Origin: ZC4RG19 sp036279475
GTDB lineage: Bacteria > Actinomycetota > Acidimicrobiia > Acidimicrobiales > VFJN01
Direction: 5' to 3'
NCBI GenBank assembly: GCA_036279475.1
Contig: DASUJB010000162.1
Location: 1 to 6,504, forward strand
Length of the DNA stretch: 6,504 bases
Made by a program: the position numbers and the translations under genes. How positions within the stretch are numbered: position 1 is the first letter of the stretch; each line of letters starts with the position of its first letter. Below are positions 5,411-6,504 of the stretch, piece after piece. The notes beneath the pieces are model-generated. The model was not told the origin of the DNA. It saw only the letters and a list, made by a program, of their open reading frames with translations, and did no database searches.

Positions 5411-5538
5411 CCGGCCGCCGGGCGGGCGGCCACCAGGTTCGCGAGCCGGTCCGCCGGGCGGGCGATCACCAGGTTCGCGAGCCGGTCTGCCGGCCGTCGG
5501 CCAGGGTCGCGGGCCGGTCCGCCGGCCGGGCGGTCACC
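5411..5538. repeat. 36-bp imperfect tandem repeat between murF and the amidase gene
   Basis: There are three copies plus a partial one. The CCAGG(T/G)TCGCG(A/G)GCCGGTC core begins at 5433, 5469 and 5501, so the periods are 36 and then 32 bp. The first two copies are identical over 21 bp. The third (5501-5538) matches the first (5433-5470) at 34 of 38 bases. A partial copy (5411-5434) carries the 3' half. Each unit holds a 12-bp near-palindrome centred on TCGCG, a perfect GGTTCGCGAGCC in the first two. The last copy includes the murF stop codon (5534-5536). Units follow each other with no unique spacers, so this is not a CRISPR. Function unknown; slippage duplication is the simplest origin. 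Confidence 0.85.
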
Positions 5539-6504
5539 CCCGGCCGCGCGCCAGGTGCTCGGCCAGGCGCTCGAGGCCGGCGACGCGGCTGCCCTTGACC
5601 AGCACGGCGTCCCCCCGCCCCAGCCCGTCGAGGGCGGCACGGGCCTGGTCGATGTCCTCGACCACGGTGCCCCCGTAGGCGACGACCCCCACGGCGACCA
5701 CCTCGATGCCGAGCGACCGGGCCAGGGCGCCCACGGCGGCGTGCTCGTCCTCGGCCGACGGCCCCAGCTCGGCCATCGCACCCAGGACGGCGACACGGCG
5801 GCGGGCGTCCAGCCCGGCCAGGGAGCGCAGGGCCGCCGCCATCGAGGCGGGGTTGGCGTTGTAGGCGTCGTTCAGCAACCGGGCCCCTCCGGCCGTGGTA
5901 CCGAGCTCCATGCGCCACGGGGACAGGACGGTGGCGGCCAGGCCGGCGACCAGCCCCTCGAGGGGCACGTCGCAGGCGAGGGCGGCAGCCGCGGCGGCCA
6001 GGGCGTTGTCGACCATGTGCCCGCCCCGGACGCCCAGCCGCACGTCGGCCCCGCCCCAGGGCGTGGCCAGGCGGAACAGGGGCCGCAGCTCGTCGTCGAG
6101 CCGCACGCCCTCGGCGCGGACCTCGCCACCCTCGCCGTAGGTGAGGACCGCGGCCGGCGTGCGCCGCGCCATGGCCGCCACCCGGGGGTCGGCGGCGTTG
6201 AGGACGGCCGTGCCCGTCGGGGGCAGGGCCGCCGGCAGCTCGCCCTTGGCCCGGGCCACCCCCTCGAGGGAGCCGAAGGTCGCCGTGTGGGCGGCCGCCA
6301 CCCGGGTGACCACCCCCACGGCGGGTCGGGCCACCCGGCACAGGGCGGCGACGTGCCCGGGCCCCCGGGCACCCATCTCCACCACCACCGCCTCGACGTC
6401 CGCCGGGGCGGCCAGGAGGGTCAGGGGCACGCCGAGCTCGTTGTTGAACGACCCGGTGCTGGCCTGGGTGCGCCACCGCGACCGCAGGGCCCCGGCCAGC
6501 AGGT
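5534..6504 (-). CDS. murF: UDP-N-acetylmuramoyl-tripeptide--D-alanyl-D-alanine ligase (MurF), 5' end off the window
   Basis: MurF is the cytoplasmic ATP-dependent ligase that adds D-Ala-D-Ala to the UDP-MurNAc-tripeptide, completing the pentapeptide precursor. The last 322 codons are visible. About 130 residues, with the UDP-substrate domain and the P-loop (expected just upstream of the window end), are missing. In visible numbering: GSFNNELGVPLTLL (17-30), EMGARGPGH (42-50) and His72 in AAAHTATFGS. Lys86 in ARAKGEL is the Mur-ligase carbamylated lysine position. HMVDNALAA (162-170) and SPWRMEL (194-200) follow. The C-terminal domain has NDAYNANPASM (211-221), GAMAELG (241-247) and LVKGSR (301-306). 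Frames starting inside the window, such as the GTG at 6430, are internal, because conserved residues continue upstream in frame. The stop TGA lies in the last copy of the 36-bp repeat. The next gene on this strand is an amidase, not mraY. Confidence 0.96.
   Translation of the reverse strand, partial: LLAGALRSRWRTQASTGSFNNELGVPLTLLAAPADVEAVVVEMGARGPGHVAALCRVARPAVGVVTRVAAAHTATFGSLEGVARAKGELPAALPPTGTAVLNAADPRVAAMARRTPAAVLTYGEGGEVRAEGVRLDDELRPLFRLATPWGGADVRLGVRGGHMVDNALAAAAAALACDVPLEGLVAGLAATVLSPWRMELGTTAGGARLLNDAYNANPASMAAALRSLAGLDARRRVAVLGAMAELGPSAEDEHAAVGALARSLGIEVVAVGVVAYGGTVVEDIDQARAALDGLGRGDAVLVKGSRVAGLERLAEHLARGRG

Noticed and set aside
5411..5538. Repeat array considered as a CRISPR
   Set aside because: The 36-bp units are contiguous with no unique spacers, are imperfect, and no cas genes are present.

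Overview
The window is very GC-rich (most third codon positions are G or C), uses GTG starts freely, and carries a CarD regulator close in sequence to the mycobacterial protein. It is most likely chromosomal DNA of a high-GC Actinomycetota. A deep-branching, environmental lineage such as Acidimicrobiia is possible but not provable from this stretch. I see no phage, transposon, CRISPR, defence or plasmid signature.

Layout, left to right. (1) The N-terminal part of a TetR-type regulator on the minus strand (1-339) is divergent from an acyl-CoA dehydrogenase on the plus strand (450-1598). A 110-bp intergenic region between them holds a near-perfect inverted repeat that is a good operator candidate. 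(2) A second, longer acyl-CoA dehydrogenase lies on the minus strand (1614-2879), convergent with the first, with 15 bp between the stop codons. (3) This second dehydrogenase is divergent from carD (3000-3485), an essential-type RNA polymerase-binding regulator. (4) A 361-bp stretch (3486-3846) has no convincing gene and only GC-rich hairpins. (5) A minus-strand block, in transcription order, holds murF (6504-5534, 5' end off the window), a 36-bp tandem repeat, an amidase-signature hydrolase (5359-3950) and tRNA-Val(CAC) (3923-3847).

Functionally, the left third is a fatty-acid or acyl-CoA oxidation module, probably controlled by the TetR-type protein. CarD (global rRNA and housekeeping promoter control), MurF (last cytoplasmic step of peptidoglycan precursor synthesis) and tRNA-Val are housekeeping. 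The amidase is a cytoplasmic-type Ser-cisSer-Lys hydrolase of unknown substrate.

The main points for a second look are the candidate TetR operator, the 36-bp repeat that swallows the murF stop codon and leaves only one stop between murF and the amidase, the altered N-terminal domain of the second dehydrogenase, and the separation of murF from its usual mraY neighbour. I did not find an undescribed system; most of the window is ordinary chromosome.
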